Shown: piece by piece, positions 50,051 through 58,874 of the stretch | Layout: each line of letters begins with the position of its first letter | Numbering within the stretch: position 1 is the first letter of the stretch | Assembly (NCBI RefSeq): GCF_014646335.1 | Contig: NZ_BMNG01000011.1 | Span: forward strand, 353,041 to 417,040 | Source of the DNA: Streptomyces lasiicapitis | GTDB lineage: Bacteria; Actinomycetota; Actinomycetes; Streptomycetales; Streptomycetaceae | Direction of reading: 5' to 3' | DNA length: 64,000 nt | Program-made: the position numbers and the translations under genes | The notes under the pieces: model-generated | Told to the model about the DNA's origin: nothing | Database searches by the model: none | The model's input: the letters and a program-made list of their open reading frames with translations, nothing else

Positions 50051-50770
50051 TTACCCGAGCCCGCGTCGGACTCCGAGTACCGCCGTACCGACGCGCACAT
50101 GTGTCGCACCGGCCGCCACGGCCTGTTCGAGGTCCGCACTCATCCCTGCCGACACCATGTTCGCAGCCGGATGGGCCACGCGCAGGGCAGTCGACAAATC
50201 CATCAGCCGCTCGAACGCCGCCTGTTGCCGCCCCGCGTACTCCCCGGTGAGCGGCGCGACCGTCATCAGACCGTCGAGCCGCAGCCCGGGAGCGTCGGCC
50301 ACGAGACCTGCCAACTCTTCGATTCCGCCCGGCCCGACGCCACCACGGTCGCCCCGGCCGTCGGCCCCCGCGTCCAGCGCGATCTGGAGCAGACAGCCGA
50401 TCTCGCGCCCGGCGCGCACGGCGGCCGCCGACAGGGCCGTGACCAGCTTCGGCCGGTCGACCGACTGCACCACGTCCGCGTAACCGACCACGGAGCGCAC
50501 CTTGTTGGTCTGCAACTGGCCCACGAAGTGCCAACTGAGGGGCAGATCCGCGCAGTCCGCCGCCTTCGGCGCCGCGTCCTGGTCGCGGTTCTCGGCGACG
50601 TGGCGCACGCCCAGTTCCGAGAGAAACCGCACATCGCTCGCGGGGTAGGTCTTGGTGACCACGATCAGGGTCAGCTCTTCGCGCTTGCGACCCGCGGCCG
50701 CGCAGGCCGCCGCGATGCGTTCTTCTACTTTCGCCAGATTTCCGGCGAGTTCCGCCTTACGGTCCGTCAT
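50051..50770 (-). CDS. yggS: PLP homeostasis protein, YggS/PROSC family
   Basis: 239 aa, alanine-racemase-like barrel without racemase partner domain. ELTLIVVTKTYPASDV carries the PLP lysine (Lys40). HFVGQLQTNKVRSVV, GLMTVAPLTGEYA and LSAGMSADLEQAVAAGATHVRVGTAVLG are diagnostic. It controls free PLP and amino-acid balance. It starts 6 bases after the pgeF stop, in the conserved ftsZ-pgeF-yggS-sepF order. Confidence 0.95.
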   Translation of the reverse strand: MTDRKAELAGNLAKVEERIAAACAAAGRKREELTLIVVTKTYPASDVRFLSELGVRHVAENRDQDAAPKAADCADLPLSWHFVGQLQTNKVRSVVGYADVVQSVDRPKLVTALSAAAVRAGREIGCLLQIALDAGADGRGDRGGVGPGGIEELAGLVADAPGLRLDGLMTVAPLTGEYAGRQQAAFERLMDLSTALRVAHPAANMVSAGMSADLEQAVAAGATHVRVGTAVLGVRRGLG

Positions 50771-50776
50771 GCCCCA

Positions 50777-51517
50777 TCAGTCCAGCCAGACGTAGCCCGC
50801 GAGCCGACCGGTGGTGCGGTCGCGGCGGTACGAGAAGTGGTCGCCCGACTCCAGCGTGCACACCGGGGACTGCTCCCGGGCGCTCACCCCGAGCCGGTCG
50901 AGCTGGGCGTGCACGCCCGCGGTCACGTCGACCGCGGGGGTGCCCCAGCTCGTCTCGGCGTACGACGCGGGTTCCACGGCGGCGACGTCGGCGCGCATGT
51001 CCGCGGGTACTTCATAGCAACGGCCGCAGACGGCGGGCCCGGTGCGGGCCACGATCCGCTCCGGCCGGGCGCCCAGGCGCACCATGGCCTCGACGGCCGC
51101 GGGCACCACCCCGGCCACCAGGCCGGGACGGCCCGCGTGCGCCGCCGCGGCGACTCCCGCGGCCGGGTCGGCGAGCAGCACCGGGGTGCAGTCGGCGGTG
51201 AGCACGGCGAGGGCGAGGCCACGCCGTGCGGTGACGATCGCGTCGACGGCGGGGATGTCCTCGTCGACACCCCACGGTCCGTCGACGACGGCGACGTCCC
51301 TGCCGTGCACCTGGTTCATCCAGACCACGCGCGCGGGATCGACGCCGAGGTTCTTCGCGGCCAACTCTCGGTTGCGCCGTACGGCTTCGGGGTCGTCGCC
51401 GACCGCGCCGCCGAGGTTGAGCTCCTCGTACGGAACGGCGCTCACCCCGCCCCACCGGTCGGTGAAGGCGAAGTGGGCGCCGCTCTCGGTGCTCGTTGCG
51501 GAGCGCTGGTCTATCAC
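50777..51517 (-). CDS. pgeF: Peptidoglycan editing factor PgeF (laccase-domain, YlmD/YfiH)
   Basis: 246 aa. Metal and active-site blocks are WMNQVHGRDVAVV, LTADCTPVLLADP and AAHAGRPGLVAGVV, giving the His/Cys/His set of the family. E. coli PgeF removes wrongly incorporated serine-containing muropeptide precursors; related proteins act on nucleosides. The start is GTG at 51515-51517, overlapping the ftsZ stop by 4 bases, so it is translationally coupled to ftsZ. Confidence 0.93.
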   Translation of the reverse strand: MIDQRSATSTESGAHFAFTDRWGGVSAVPYEELNLGGAVGDDPEAVRRNRELAAKNLGVDPARVVWMNQVHGRDVAVVDGPWGVDEDIPAVDAIVTARRGLALAVLTADCTPVLLADPAAGVAAAAHAGRPGLVAGVVPAAVEAMVRLGARPERIVARTGPAVCGRCYEVPADMRADVAAVEPASYAETSWGTPAVDVTAGVHAQLDRLGVSAREQSPVCTLESGDHFSYRRDRTTGRLAGYVWLD

Positions 51518-52740
51518 TTCAGGAAGTCCGGCACGTCCAGCTCTTCGGCCTGACTGTCCTGGTGCAGACGGGTCGAGGGGACCTGCGGCGGCGTGACCGG
51601 CGTGGCCGGGGGCTCGCTCGCCGGGGTCGGCTCGGGCTTCTCGGCCGGGGCCGAGTCGTCGCGCGCGGTGACGCTGCCGAGGCCGCCGAAGGCCGGGGCG
51701 GGGCGCGACGATTCGCTGGGGCGGGCCGGGGTGGCCGGCTCCTCGCGCTTGCCGGACGCGGAGCCGAGGACGTTGTCCCGCTTGGACGGGGGCTGTCCGC
51801 CGTCGAATCCGGCCGCGATGACGGTGACCCGGACCTCGTCGCCGAGCGCGTCGTCGATGACCGCGCCGAAGATGATGTTGGCCTCGGGGTGCGCGGCCTC
51901 GCTGACCAGCTGGGCGGCTTCGTTGATCTCGAACAGGCCGAGGTCGGAGCCGCCGGAGATGGAGAGCAGGACGCCGCGGGCGCCGTCGATGGACGCCTCC
52001 AGGAGCGGCGAGGAGATCGCCATCTCGGCTGCGGCCACCGCGCGGTCGTCGCCGCGGGCCGAGCCGATGCCCATGAGGGCCGAACCGGCCTCCGACATGA
52101 CCGACTTGACGTCGGCGAAGTCGAGGTTGATCAGGCCGGGCGTGGTGATGAGATCGGTGATGCCCTGCACACCGGAGAGGAGCACCTGGTCGGCCGACTT
52201 GAAGGCGTCGAGCACGCTGACCTGGCGGTCCGAGATGGACAGGAGCCGGTCGTTGGGGATGACGATGAGGGTGTCGACCTCTTCGCGGAGCTCGGCGATG
52301 CCGTCCTCCGCCTGGTTCGCGCGGCGGCGGCCCTCGAAGGTGAACGGTCGTGTGACCACACCGATCGTCAGGGCGCCGAGGGAACGCGCGATGTTGGCGA
52401 CCACGGGCGCGCCGCCCGTGCCGGTGCCGCCGCCCTCACCGGCCGTCACGAAGACCATGTCGGCCCCCTTGAGGACCTCCTCGATCTCCTCGCGGTGGTC
52501 CTCGGCGGCCTTGCGGCCGACGGCCGGGTTGGCTCCTGCGCCGAGTCCGCGGGTGAGTTCACGGCCCACGTCGAGCTTGACGTCGGCGTCGCTCATCAAC
52601 AGGGCTTGCGCGTCGGTGTTGATGGCGATGAACTCGACGCCCTTGAGACCGACCTCGATCATCCGGTTGATGGCATTGACACCACCGCCGCCGACACCGA
52701 TGACTTTGATGACTGCGAGGTAGTTCTGCGGTGCTGCCAC
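51514..52740 (-). CDS. ftsZ: Cell division GTPase FtsZ
   Basis: 408-aa tubulin homologue. The GTP-binding G-box is GEGGGTGTGG (101-110), the synergy T7 loop is NLDFADVKS (205-213), and the C-terminal interaction peptide is LDVPDFLK after a Pro/Glu-rich linker (about 320-395). It forms Z-rings for vegetative cross-walls and ladders for sporulation septa. The GTG start (52738-52740) has GAGAGG upstream. The 275-base upstream region holds a good promoter and a palindrome, fitting the known multi-promoter control of Streptomyces ftsZ. Confidence 0.98.
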   Translation of the reverse strand: MAAPQNYLAVIKVIGVGGGGVNAINRMIEVGLKGVEFIAINTDAQALLMSDADVKLDVGRELTRGLGAGANPAVGRKAAEDHREEIEEVLKGADMVFVTAGEGGGTGTGGAPVVANIARSLGALTIGVVTRPFTFEGRRRANQAEDGIAELREEVDTLIVIPNDRLLSISDRQVSVLDAFKSADQVLLSGVQGITDLITTPGLINLDFADVKSVMSEAGSALMGIGSARGDDRAVAAAEMAISSPLLEASIDGARGVLLSISGGSDLGLFEINEAAQLVSEAAHPEANIIFGAVIDDALGDEVRVTVIAAGFDGGQPPSKRDNVLGSASGKREEPATPARPSESSRPAPAFGGLGSVTARDDSAPAEKPEPTPASEPPATPVTPPQVPSTRLHQDSQAEELDVPDFLK

Positions 52741-52834
52741 GTCGAAGGCCTCTCGCCTCGAGTTACGTGTCGCCGTCTCGCGCTTGGGCGATACGACGAC
52801 TGATGCCGAATGGGACGGTCCGAACGCCGACCCG

Positions 52835-52859
52835 AACCCTAACGCTGAAGTTTAGGGTT
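52835..52859 (-). promoter_or_regulatory. Palindrome in the ftsZ leader
   Basis: AACCCTAA (52835-52842), 9 bases, TTAGGGTT (52852-52859) is a perfect 8-bp inverted repeat, AT-richer than its surroundings, 95-119 bases before the ftsZ start and 36 bases downstream of the -10 box of the promoter called next. It could be an operator, a second promoter element or an mRNA hairpin. Confidence 0.5.
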
Positions 52860-52895
52860 ACCAGTGTGTCTGTTCCCTGGACTCTTCCGAACAGG

Positions 52896-52925
52896 ACACT
52901 AAGTCGACAAGTGGCGCACGTTCAA
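52896..52925 (-). promoter_or_regulatory. Candidate ftsZ promoter
   Basis: On the minus strand, TTGAAC (52920-52925), 18 bases, TAGTGT (52896-52901). It lies between ftsQ and ftsZ, where S. coelicolor has several ftsZ promoters including a sporulation-induced one. Strength and class cannot be judged from sequence. Confidence 0.5.
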
Positions 52926-53015
52926 CGAACACGCCGAACCTCCCGTTTTTCTTTTCACCCTATGTGATCAGGCGCAGGGCTGCCCATCCAGGGTGCTGGC
53001 CTGCGCTGATGTACG

Positions 53016-53819
53016 TCAACTTCCTGATGACGCAGGGGCGGTGGGGACGCTCACGTCGAAGTGCCGTGCCTTCGGGACGGCTTTCATCAGCGCGGCGAGC
53101 GCCTGCGCCTTTGCGCGCCCCTTCTCACCGCTCCCCCACATGACCGTGCGCCCGCCGCGCAACTCCAGCGAGATGGAGTCGTACGAACGGACCTTGACCG
53201 TCCGGGTCTGCGAGGACGCCGCTCCGGGCAGGGCGGCGACCACGCGTACGGCCTCGCGCCGCAGCCGCGGCGCGTCGAAGCGGCGGAGGCTGGCGGCGGC
53301 GCTGCCCGCGGTGCCCGTTGCCATTTCGAGGAGCGGGGTGCCCTTCGGGGCCTTCTCGACCGTGGCGAAACGGACGCCCTTCGCGTCCACTTCGATGAAC
53401 TTTCCGCCCTTTTTCATGAGCAGAACCGGCGTGCGCTCGGTCACTTTCAGTGCGATTCCGTGGGGCCATGAGCGGACGACATCAACCGAGTCAATTCGGG
53501 GCAATTTCCTCAGCAGCCGCTCTTCGATGGCCGCGGAGTCGACCGAAATCAGCGGTCCGCCGAGCGGAACGTCCGCGGCCGCCCGCACCTCGTGCGGCTT
53601 GAGCACCATCGTCCCGGACGTCGTCACCTTCTCCGCGCGCAGCCACGGCGAGCCGTAGACCACCCAGGCGCCGCCCCCGGCCAGTACGGCGAGGGCGGCC
53701 ACCAGGGCGATCAGGACGCGCGGCCGGAGCAGCCGGGGGCGGCGTGAGCGCGGGCGGGGCGGGCCCGACTTGGCTGCCCCCCGCCGTTCGGCGGTCGTCG
53801 GTCCGGCCCGTCCGGTCAC
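53016..53819 (-). CDS. ftsQ: Cell division protein FtsQ
   Basis: 267 aa from the GTG at 53817-53819 (AGGGGA upstream). It has a basic cytoplasmic tail, one membrane segment (about 36-56) and a POTRA domain (WLRAEKVTTSGTMVLKPHEVRAAADVPLGGPLISVD). The beta domain follows with LPRIDSVDVVRSWPHGIALKVTERTPVLLM. Length agrees with Streptomyces FtsQ. It bridges FtsL/DivIC-type proteins with FtsW/FtsI. An open frame upstream to 53972 overlaps murG and is rejected. Confidence 0.95.
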   Translation of the reverse strand: MTGRAGPTTAERRGAAKSGPPRPRSRRPRLLRPRVLIALVAALAVLAGGGAWVVYGSPWLRAEKVTTSGTMVLKPHEVRAAADVPLGGPLISVDSAAIEERLLRKLPRIDSVDVVRSWPHGIALKVTERTPVLLMKKGGKFIEVDAKGVRFATVEKAPKGTPLLEMATGTAGSAAASLRRFDAPRLRREAVRVVAALPGAASSQTRTVKVRSYDSISLELRGGRTVMWGSGEKGRAKAQALAALMKAVPKARHFDVSVPTAPASSGS

Positions 53820-53835
53820 GGTCCCCTGCCTTCTC

Positions 53836-54930
53836 TCACGCGTTGCGGCGTGACGCGATCGCCTCGTACACCATGCCGACGAGCAGGTCGTCGGCGTCCC
53901 TGCGCCCGAACTCCGAAGCGGCGCGGGACATCTCGTACAGCCGGTGCGGGTCGGCGAGCACGGGCAGGACATTGCCCTGGACCCACTCGGGGGTGAGCTC
54001 CGCGTCGTCGACCAGCAGCCCGCCGCCGGCCTTGACCACCGGCTGGGCGTTCAGCCGCTGTTCGCCGTTGCCGATGGGCAGCGGGACATAGGCGGCCGGG
54101 AGTCCGACGGCGGAGAGCTCGGCGACGGTCATCGCGCCCGCGCGGCAGAGCATCATGTCGGCCGCGGCGTACGCGAGGTCCATCCGATCCACGTACGGTA
54201 CCGGGATATAGGGGGGCATCCCGGGCATGTTCTCCACGTACGGCATTTCGTTCTTCGGGCCGACCGCGTGCAGGATCTGGATGCCCGCGCGCTGGAGCAC
54301 CGGGGCGACCTGCTGGACGACCTCGTTCAGGCGCCGGGCGCCCTGGGAGCCGCCGGAGACGAGCAGGGTCGGCAGGTTCGGGTCGAGGCCGAAGGCCGCG
54401 CGGGCCTCCGGGCGGACCCGGGCCCGGTCGAGCAGCGCGATGGTGCGGCGCAGCGGGATGCCGATGTAGCGCGAGCCGCGCAGCTTGCTGTCGGGCGTGG
54501 AGACCGCGACCCCGGAGGCGTACCGCGAGCCGATCTTGTTGGCGAGGCCGGGGCGCGCGTTGGCCTCGTGCACCACGATCGGCACGCCCGCGCGCTTGGC
54601 GGCGAGGTAGCCGGGCAGCGCCACATAGCCGCCGAAGCCCACGACGCAGTCGGCCTTCGTGCGCTCCAGGATCTGCTCGGCCGCCTTGATGGTGCCGCGC
54701 AGCCGCCCCGGCACCGTGATCAGCTCGGGCGTGGGCTTGCGCGGCAGGGGTACGGCGGGGATCAGGGCGAGTTCATAGCCCCGCTCGGGTACGAGTCGGG
54801 TCTCGAGGCCGCGCTCCGTGCCCAGGGCCGTGATCCCCACGGTCGGGTCCTGCCTGCGCAGGGCGTCCGCGAGGGCAAGCGCGGGCTCGATGTGGCCGGC
54901 GGTCCCCCCACCGGCGAGTACGACATGCAC
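53836..54930 (-). CDS. murG: UDP-GlcNAc:lipid I GlcNAc transferase MurG
   Basis: 364-aa GT-B glycosyltransferase making lipid II on the inner membrane face. VLAGGGTAGHIEPALALADAL is the N-terminal G-loop, VGFGGYVALPGYLAAK the membrane/lipid-I site, LLVSGGSQGARRLNEVV the third G-loop, and LCRAGAMTVAELSAVGLPAAYVPLP the UDP-GlcNAc site. The start ATG at 54928-54930 is 6 bases after the ftsW stop. Confidence 0.97.
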   Translation of the reverse strand: MHVVLAGGGTAGHIEPALALADALRRQDPTVGITALGTERGLETRLVPERGYELALIPAVPLPRKPTPELITVPGRLRGTIKAAEQILERTKADCVVGFGGYVALPGYLAAKRAGVPIVVHEANARPGLANKIGSRYASGVAVSTPDSKLRGSRYIGIPLRRTIALLDRARVRPEARAAFGLDPNLPTLLVSGGSQGARRLNEVVQQVAPVLQRAGIQILHAVGPKNEMPYVENMPGMPPYIPVPYVDRMDLAYAAADMMLCRAGAMTVAELSAVGLPAAYVPLPIGNGEQRLNAQPVVKAGGGLLVDDAELTPEWVQGNVLPVLADPHRLYEMSRAASEFGRRDADDLLVGMVYEAIASRRNA

Positions 54931-54936
54931 CGAAAT

Positions 54937-56250
54937 TCACCGCTCTCCGGACGAACGCGCCTTGACGCGCCGTCGCATCGTGTTCCATCTCACCCGAGGT
55001 TGCCGCATGGCCAGGGCCGCCTTCGCCGCGGGGTCCTCCCGCGCGAAGGCGATGAGGAGTCCCACGGCGAACATGGTCGGCAGCAGGGCTGAGCCCCCGT
55101 AGGAGAACAGCGGGAGCGGGACACCGGCGATCGGCAGCAGACCGAGCACCGCACCGACGTTGATCACGGCCTGCGCCGTGATCCAGGTGGTCACGCCTCC
55201 CGCTGCGTACCTCACGAAGGGGTCCTCCGTGCGTCCGGCCACGCGGATACCCGCATAGCCTAGAGCCGCGAACAGGGCGAGCACCGACAGTGTCCCCGCC
55301 AGACCGAGTTCCTCCCCGGTGATGGCGAAGATGAAGTCGGTGTGCGGTTCGGGCAGTTGGCCCCATTTTTCCACACTGGCACCGAGGCCGGAACCGAAGA
55401 ATCCGCCGGAGGCCAGGGCATAGATGCCGTGCACCGCCTGCCAGCACTGGTCGCTGGGGCCCGGCTCGGTCTGGCCGAGACAGGCGAGGCGGGCCATGCG
55501 GTTGGGGCTCGTCTTGATGAGAATCACACCGAGTACGGCGGCGATGCTCAGGACGCCCGCGAACAGCCGCGTCGGCGCCCCCGCGAGCCAGAGCAGCCCG
55601 AAGAGGATCGCGGTGAGGATGATGGCCGTGCCCATGTCGCCGCCCAGCATGATCAGGCCGAGCAGCATGAAGGTGACGGGAACGAGCGGCACCAGCATGT
55701 GTTTCCACTGCGTGAGCAGGCGCTTGTCCTGTTTGCGCGCCAGCAGGTCGGCGCCCCAGAGCACCAGCGCGAGCTTGCCGAACTCACTGGGCTGGAGCTG
55801 GAAAGGGCCCCCCAAATAGATCCAGTTCTGATTGCCGTTGACGCTGCGCCCTATCCCGGGAATCTGCACGAGCACCATCAGGAAGACGGAGGCCGCGAGA
55901 ATCGGATAGGACAGCGCCCGGTGCAGCTTGACCGGCATCCGCATGGCCACGAGCAGCAGCGCCGAGCCCAGGACCGCGGCGACGAACTGCTTGCGGAAGA
56001 AGTAGGAGGCGGGCAGGTTCAGCTGCAGCGCCTGGATCATCGACGCCGAATAGACCATCACCAGGCCGAGCGCCGTGATCAGCAGGCTGCTGCCGAGGAT
56101 CAGGTAGTACGCGGTCAGCGGCCGGTCCCAGGCCTTGCGGGCCCGGTCGTAGAGCCGCCGCAGCGAGTTCTCGCGCACCACCGGGGTGGCCCGCGGACGG
56201 GGTGGCCGTTTCGGGGTGCGCGGACTGCGCACGGACGCGCGGCCGGCCAT
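54937..56250 (-). CDS. ftsW: SEDS peptidoglycan polymerase FtsW
   Basis: About 437 aa from the ATG at 56248-56250; a GTG at 56320-56322 would add 24 residues and also fits known lengths. It has a basic cytoplasmic tail and ten membrane segments. SEDS motifs are seen: YLGGPFQLQPSEFGKLALVLW, DMGTAIIL, and near the C-terminus HTDFIFAITGEELGLAG and LPLFSYGGSALLP. It polymerises lipid II with FtsI at septa. It lies between murD and murG. Confidence 0.95.
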   Translation of the reverse strand: MAGRASVRSPRTPKRPPRPRATPVVRENSLRRLYDRARKAWDRPLTAYYLILGSSLLITALGLVMVYSASMIQALQLNLPASYFFRKQFVAAVLGSALLLVAMRMPVKLHRALSYPILAASVFLMVLVQIPGIGRSVNGNQNWIYLGGPFQLQPSEFGKLALVLWGADLLARKQDKRLLTQWKHMLVPLVPVTFMLLGLIMLGGDMGTAIILTAILFGLLWLAGAPTRLFAGVLSIAAVLGVILIKTSPNRMARLACLGQTEPGPSDQCWQAVHGIYALASGGFFGSGLGASVEKWGQLPEPHTDFIFAITGEELGLAGTLSVLALFAALGYAGIRVAGRTEDPFVRYAAGGVTTWITAQAVINVGAVLGLLPIAGVPLPLFSYGGSALLPTMFAVGLLIAFAREDPAAKAALAMRQPRVRWNTMRRRVKARSSGER

Positions 56251-56394
56251 CAGGGCCGCCCCGCGCCGGAGCGTACGACGCGACCCGTACCGGCGCCGGG
56301 CCGTCCACGAAACCCCCGCCACGACGGCGTTCCCACGGCTGCCACGTGCCCTCCTTCGGGTGCCGGGCGCCCCCGGACCACGCTGGGCCCGCCG

Positions 56395-57807
56395 TCAGGC
56401 GCTCGCGCCGAGTTCGCGGACGGCTGCCGCGAACGCGTCACCACGCTTGTTGTAGTTGGTGAACATGTCCATCGACGCACAGGCCGGAGCCATCAGGACG
56501 GTGTCCCCCGGCCGCGCGAGCCGCGCCGCCTGCCGTACCGCCTCGGACATCGCCCCAGTGTCCGTCCGGTCGAGGTCCACGACCGGTACTTCCGGCGCGT
56601 GTCGCGCCAGCGCTTCGCGGATCAGCGCACGGTCGGCGCCGATCAGGACGACGCCCCGCAGGCGCGCTGCCGCGCCCGCGACCAGCTCGTCGAAGGTGGC
56701 GCCCTTGGCGAGCCCGCCGGCGACCCAGACGATGGACTCGTACGCCGCCAACGACGCCTGTGCGGCGTGGGTGTTGGTGGCCTTGGAGTCGTCGATGTAC
56801 GCGACGCCGTCGACATCGGCGATGTGCTCGATGCGGTGGGCGTCCGGGCGGAAGGCCCGCAGGCCCTCGCGCACGGCGGTGGCCTGCACGCCGAAGGCCC
56901 GCGCGAGGCCCGCTGCGGCCAGCGCGTTGGCGATGTTGTGCGGGGCGGGCGGCGAGACGTCCGCGACCTCGGCGAGCTCCTGGGCCTGCTTCTGGCGGTC
57001 CGGCACGAAGGCACGGTCGACCAGGATGCCGTCCACGACGCCGAGTTGGGAGGGGGCGGGCGCGTTCAGCGTGAAACCGATGGCGCGGCAGCCCTCCTCG
57101 ACGTCGGCCTCGCGGACCAGGTCCTCGGTCGCCTTGTCGGCGACGTTGTAGACGCACGCGACCTGGTTGCCCTCGTAGATGCGGCCCTTGTCGGCGGCGT
57201 ACGCCTCCATGGAGCCGTGCCAGTCGAGGTGGTCGGGGGCCAGGTTCAGGACGGCCGCCGAGTGGGCGCGCAGGGAGGGCGCCCAGTGCAGCTGGTAGGA
57301 GGACAGCTCGACGGCGAGCACGTCGTAGGCGTCGTCGCCTTCGAGGACCACGTCCACGATGGGCGTGCCGATGTTGCCGACGGCCGCCGTGCGCAGTCCG
57401 GCCGCGGCCAGGATGGACGCGAGCATCTGCGTGGTCGTGGTCTTGCCGTTGGTGCCGGTGATCGCGAGCCAGGGCGCGGCGTCCGGGCCGCGCAGGCGCC
57501 AGGCGATCTCGACGTCGCCGACGACGTCCACGCCCGCCGCCGCGGCGGCCGCGAAGAGCGGCGAGGACGGCTTCCAGCCGGGCGAGGTGACGACGAGGTC
57601 GGTGCCCTCGGGAAGCGTTTCGGCGTCCCCGAGGCGTACGGACATCCCACTGTCGGCGAGCTCGGCCGCCCGCGCCCGGTGGGTCTCGCCGTCGCCGCCG
57701 TCCACGACCGTCACCGCCGCGCCGAGGCCCGCGAGCGCACGGGCGGCGCTGACGCCGCTCACGCCGAGCCCGGCGACGGTGACGTTCCTGCCCTGCCAGC
57801 TGGTCAC
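56395..57807 (-). CDS. murD: UDP-MurNAc-L-Ala:D-Glu ligase
   Basis: 470 aa. An N-terminal UDP-binding domain (NVTVAGLGVSGVSAARALAG) is followed by the ATP P-loop ITGTNGKTTTTQML, the metal/substrate block ELSSYQLHWAP, NLAPDHLDWHGSMEAYAADK, and the C-terminal HRIEHIADVDGVAYIDDSKATN. It adds D-glutamate to the stem peptide. The GTG start at 57805-57807 overlaps the mraY TGA by 4 bases. Confidence 0.97.
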   Translation of the reverse strand: MTSWQGRNVTVAGLGVSGVSAARALAGLGAAVTVVDGGDGETHRARAAELADSGMSVRLGDAETLPEGTDLVVTSPGWKPSSPLFAAAAAAGVDVVGDVEIAWRLRGPDAAPWLAITGTNGKTTTTQMLASILAAAGLRTAAVGNIGTPIVDVVLEGDDAYDVLAVELSSYQLHWAPSLRAHSAAVLNLAPDHLDWHGSMEAYAADKGRIYEGNQVACVYNVADKATEDLVREADVEEGCRAIGFTLNAPAPSQLGVVDGILVDRAFVPDRQKQAQELAEVADVSPPAPHNIANALAAAGLARAFGVQATAVREGLRAFRPDAHRIEHIADVDGVAYIDDSKATNTHAAQASLAAYESIVWVAGGLAKGATFDELVAGAAARLRGVVLIGADRALIREALARHAPEVPVVDLDRTDTGAMSEAVRQAARLARPGDTVLMAPACASMDMFTNYNKRGDAFAAAVRELGASA

Positions 57808-58874
57808 TTGGTGGCCGCCCACCCTGCGTAGAAGAGTCCGAGACCGACGATCACGCACATGCCCTGGATGATCCAGAAGCGGACCACGACAAGGACTTCT
57901 GACCACCCCTTAAGTTCGAAGTGGTGCTGGAGTGGCGCCATCTTGAAGACCCGCTTGCCGGTCAGCTTGAAGGAGCCGACCTGGATCACGACGGACATGG
58001 TGATCAGGACGAACAGGCCGCCGAGGAGCGCGATCAGCAGCTCCGTGCGGGAGCAGATGGCGAGGCCGGCGAGCGCGCCGCCGAGGGCCAGCGAGCCGGT
58101 GTCGCCCATGAAGATCTTCGCGGGCGAGGTGTTCCACCACAGGAAGCCGAAGCAGGCACCCATCAGCGCGGAGGCCACGACCGCCAGGTCCAGTGGGTCT
58201 CTGACCTCGAAACACGCCTCCGGGTTGGTGAGCGTGTTCGCGTTGGCGCAGGACTCCTGGTACTGCCAGACACCGATGAAGGTGTAGGCGCCGAAGACCA
58301 TCACGGAGGCGCCGGTGGCGAGGCCGTCGAGGCCGTCGGTGAGGTTCACGCCGTTCGACATCGCGAGGATCATGAACAGCGCCCAGACCACGAACAGGAC
58401 CGGGCCGATCGACCAGCCGAAGTCCGTGACGAACGACAGCTTGGTGGACGCCGGGGTCTGGTTGCGGTTGTCCGGCCAGTTCAGCGCGAGCACGGCGAAG
58501 CCGATGCCGACGATGAGCTGGCCGGCCATCTTCGCCTTGGCGCGCAGGCCGAGCGAGCGCTGCTTGACGATCTTGATGTAGTCGTCGAGGAAGCCGACCA
58601 GGCCCATGCCCGCCATCAGGAAGAGCACCAGCAGGCCGGAGAGCGTGAACTCCCCGCCGGTGATGATCTTCGTGAGGAAGTACGCGATGAGCGTGGCCAG
58701 GATGAAGGCGATGCCGCCCATCGTCGGCGTACCGCGCTTGCTGTGGTGCTCGCGCGGGCCGTCGTCCCGGATGAACTGGCCATAGCCCTTGCGGGCCAGG
58801 AGCTTGATCAGCAGGGGCGTACCGACCAGGGTCAGGAAGAGCCCGATCACACCCGCGAAGAGGATCTGCCTCAT
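57804..58874 (-). CDS. mraY: Phospho-MurNAc-pentapeptide translocase MraY
   Basis: 356-aa enzyme with ten membrane segments that makes lipid I from UDP-MurNAc-pentapeptide and undecaprenyl phosphate. The Mg-binding and catalytic Asp residues are in GFLDDYIKIVK and NGVNLTDGLDGLATGAS. GTPTMGGIAF and PLQHHFELKGW are the signature blocks. The ATG at 58872-58874 overlaps the murF stop by 4 bases. Confidence 0.97.
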   Translation of the reverse strand: MRQILFAGVIGLFLTLVGTPLLIKLLARKGYGQFIRDDGPREHHSKRGTPTMGGIAFILATLIAYFLTKIITGGEFTLSGLLVLFLMAGMGLVGFLDDYIKIVKQRSLGLRAKAKMAGQLIVGIGFAVLALNWPDNRNQTPASTKLSFVTDFGWSIGPVLFVVWALFMILAMSNGVNLTDGLDGLATGASVMVFGAYTFIGVWQYQESCANANTLTNPEACFEVRDPLDLAVVASALMGACFGFLWWNTSPAKIFMGDTGSLALGGALAGLAICSRTELLIALLGGLFVLITMSVVIQVGSFKLTGKRVFKMAPLQHHFELKGWSEVLVVVRFWIIQGMCVIVGLGLFYAGWAATK

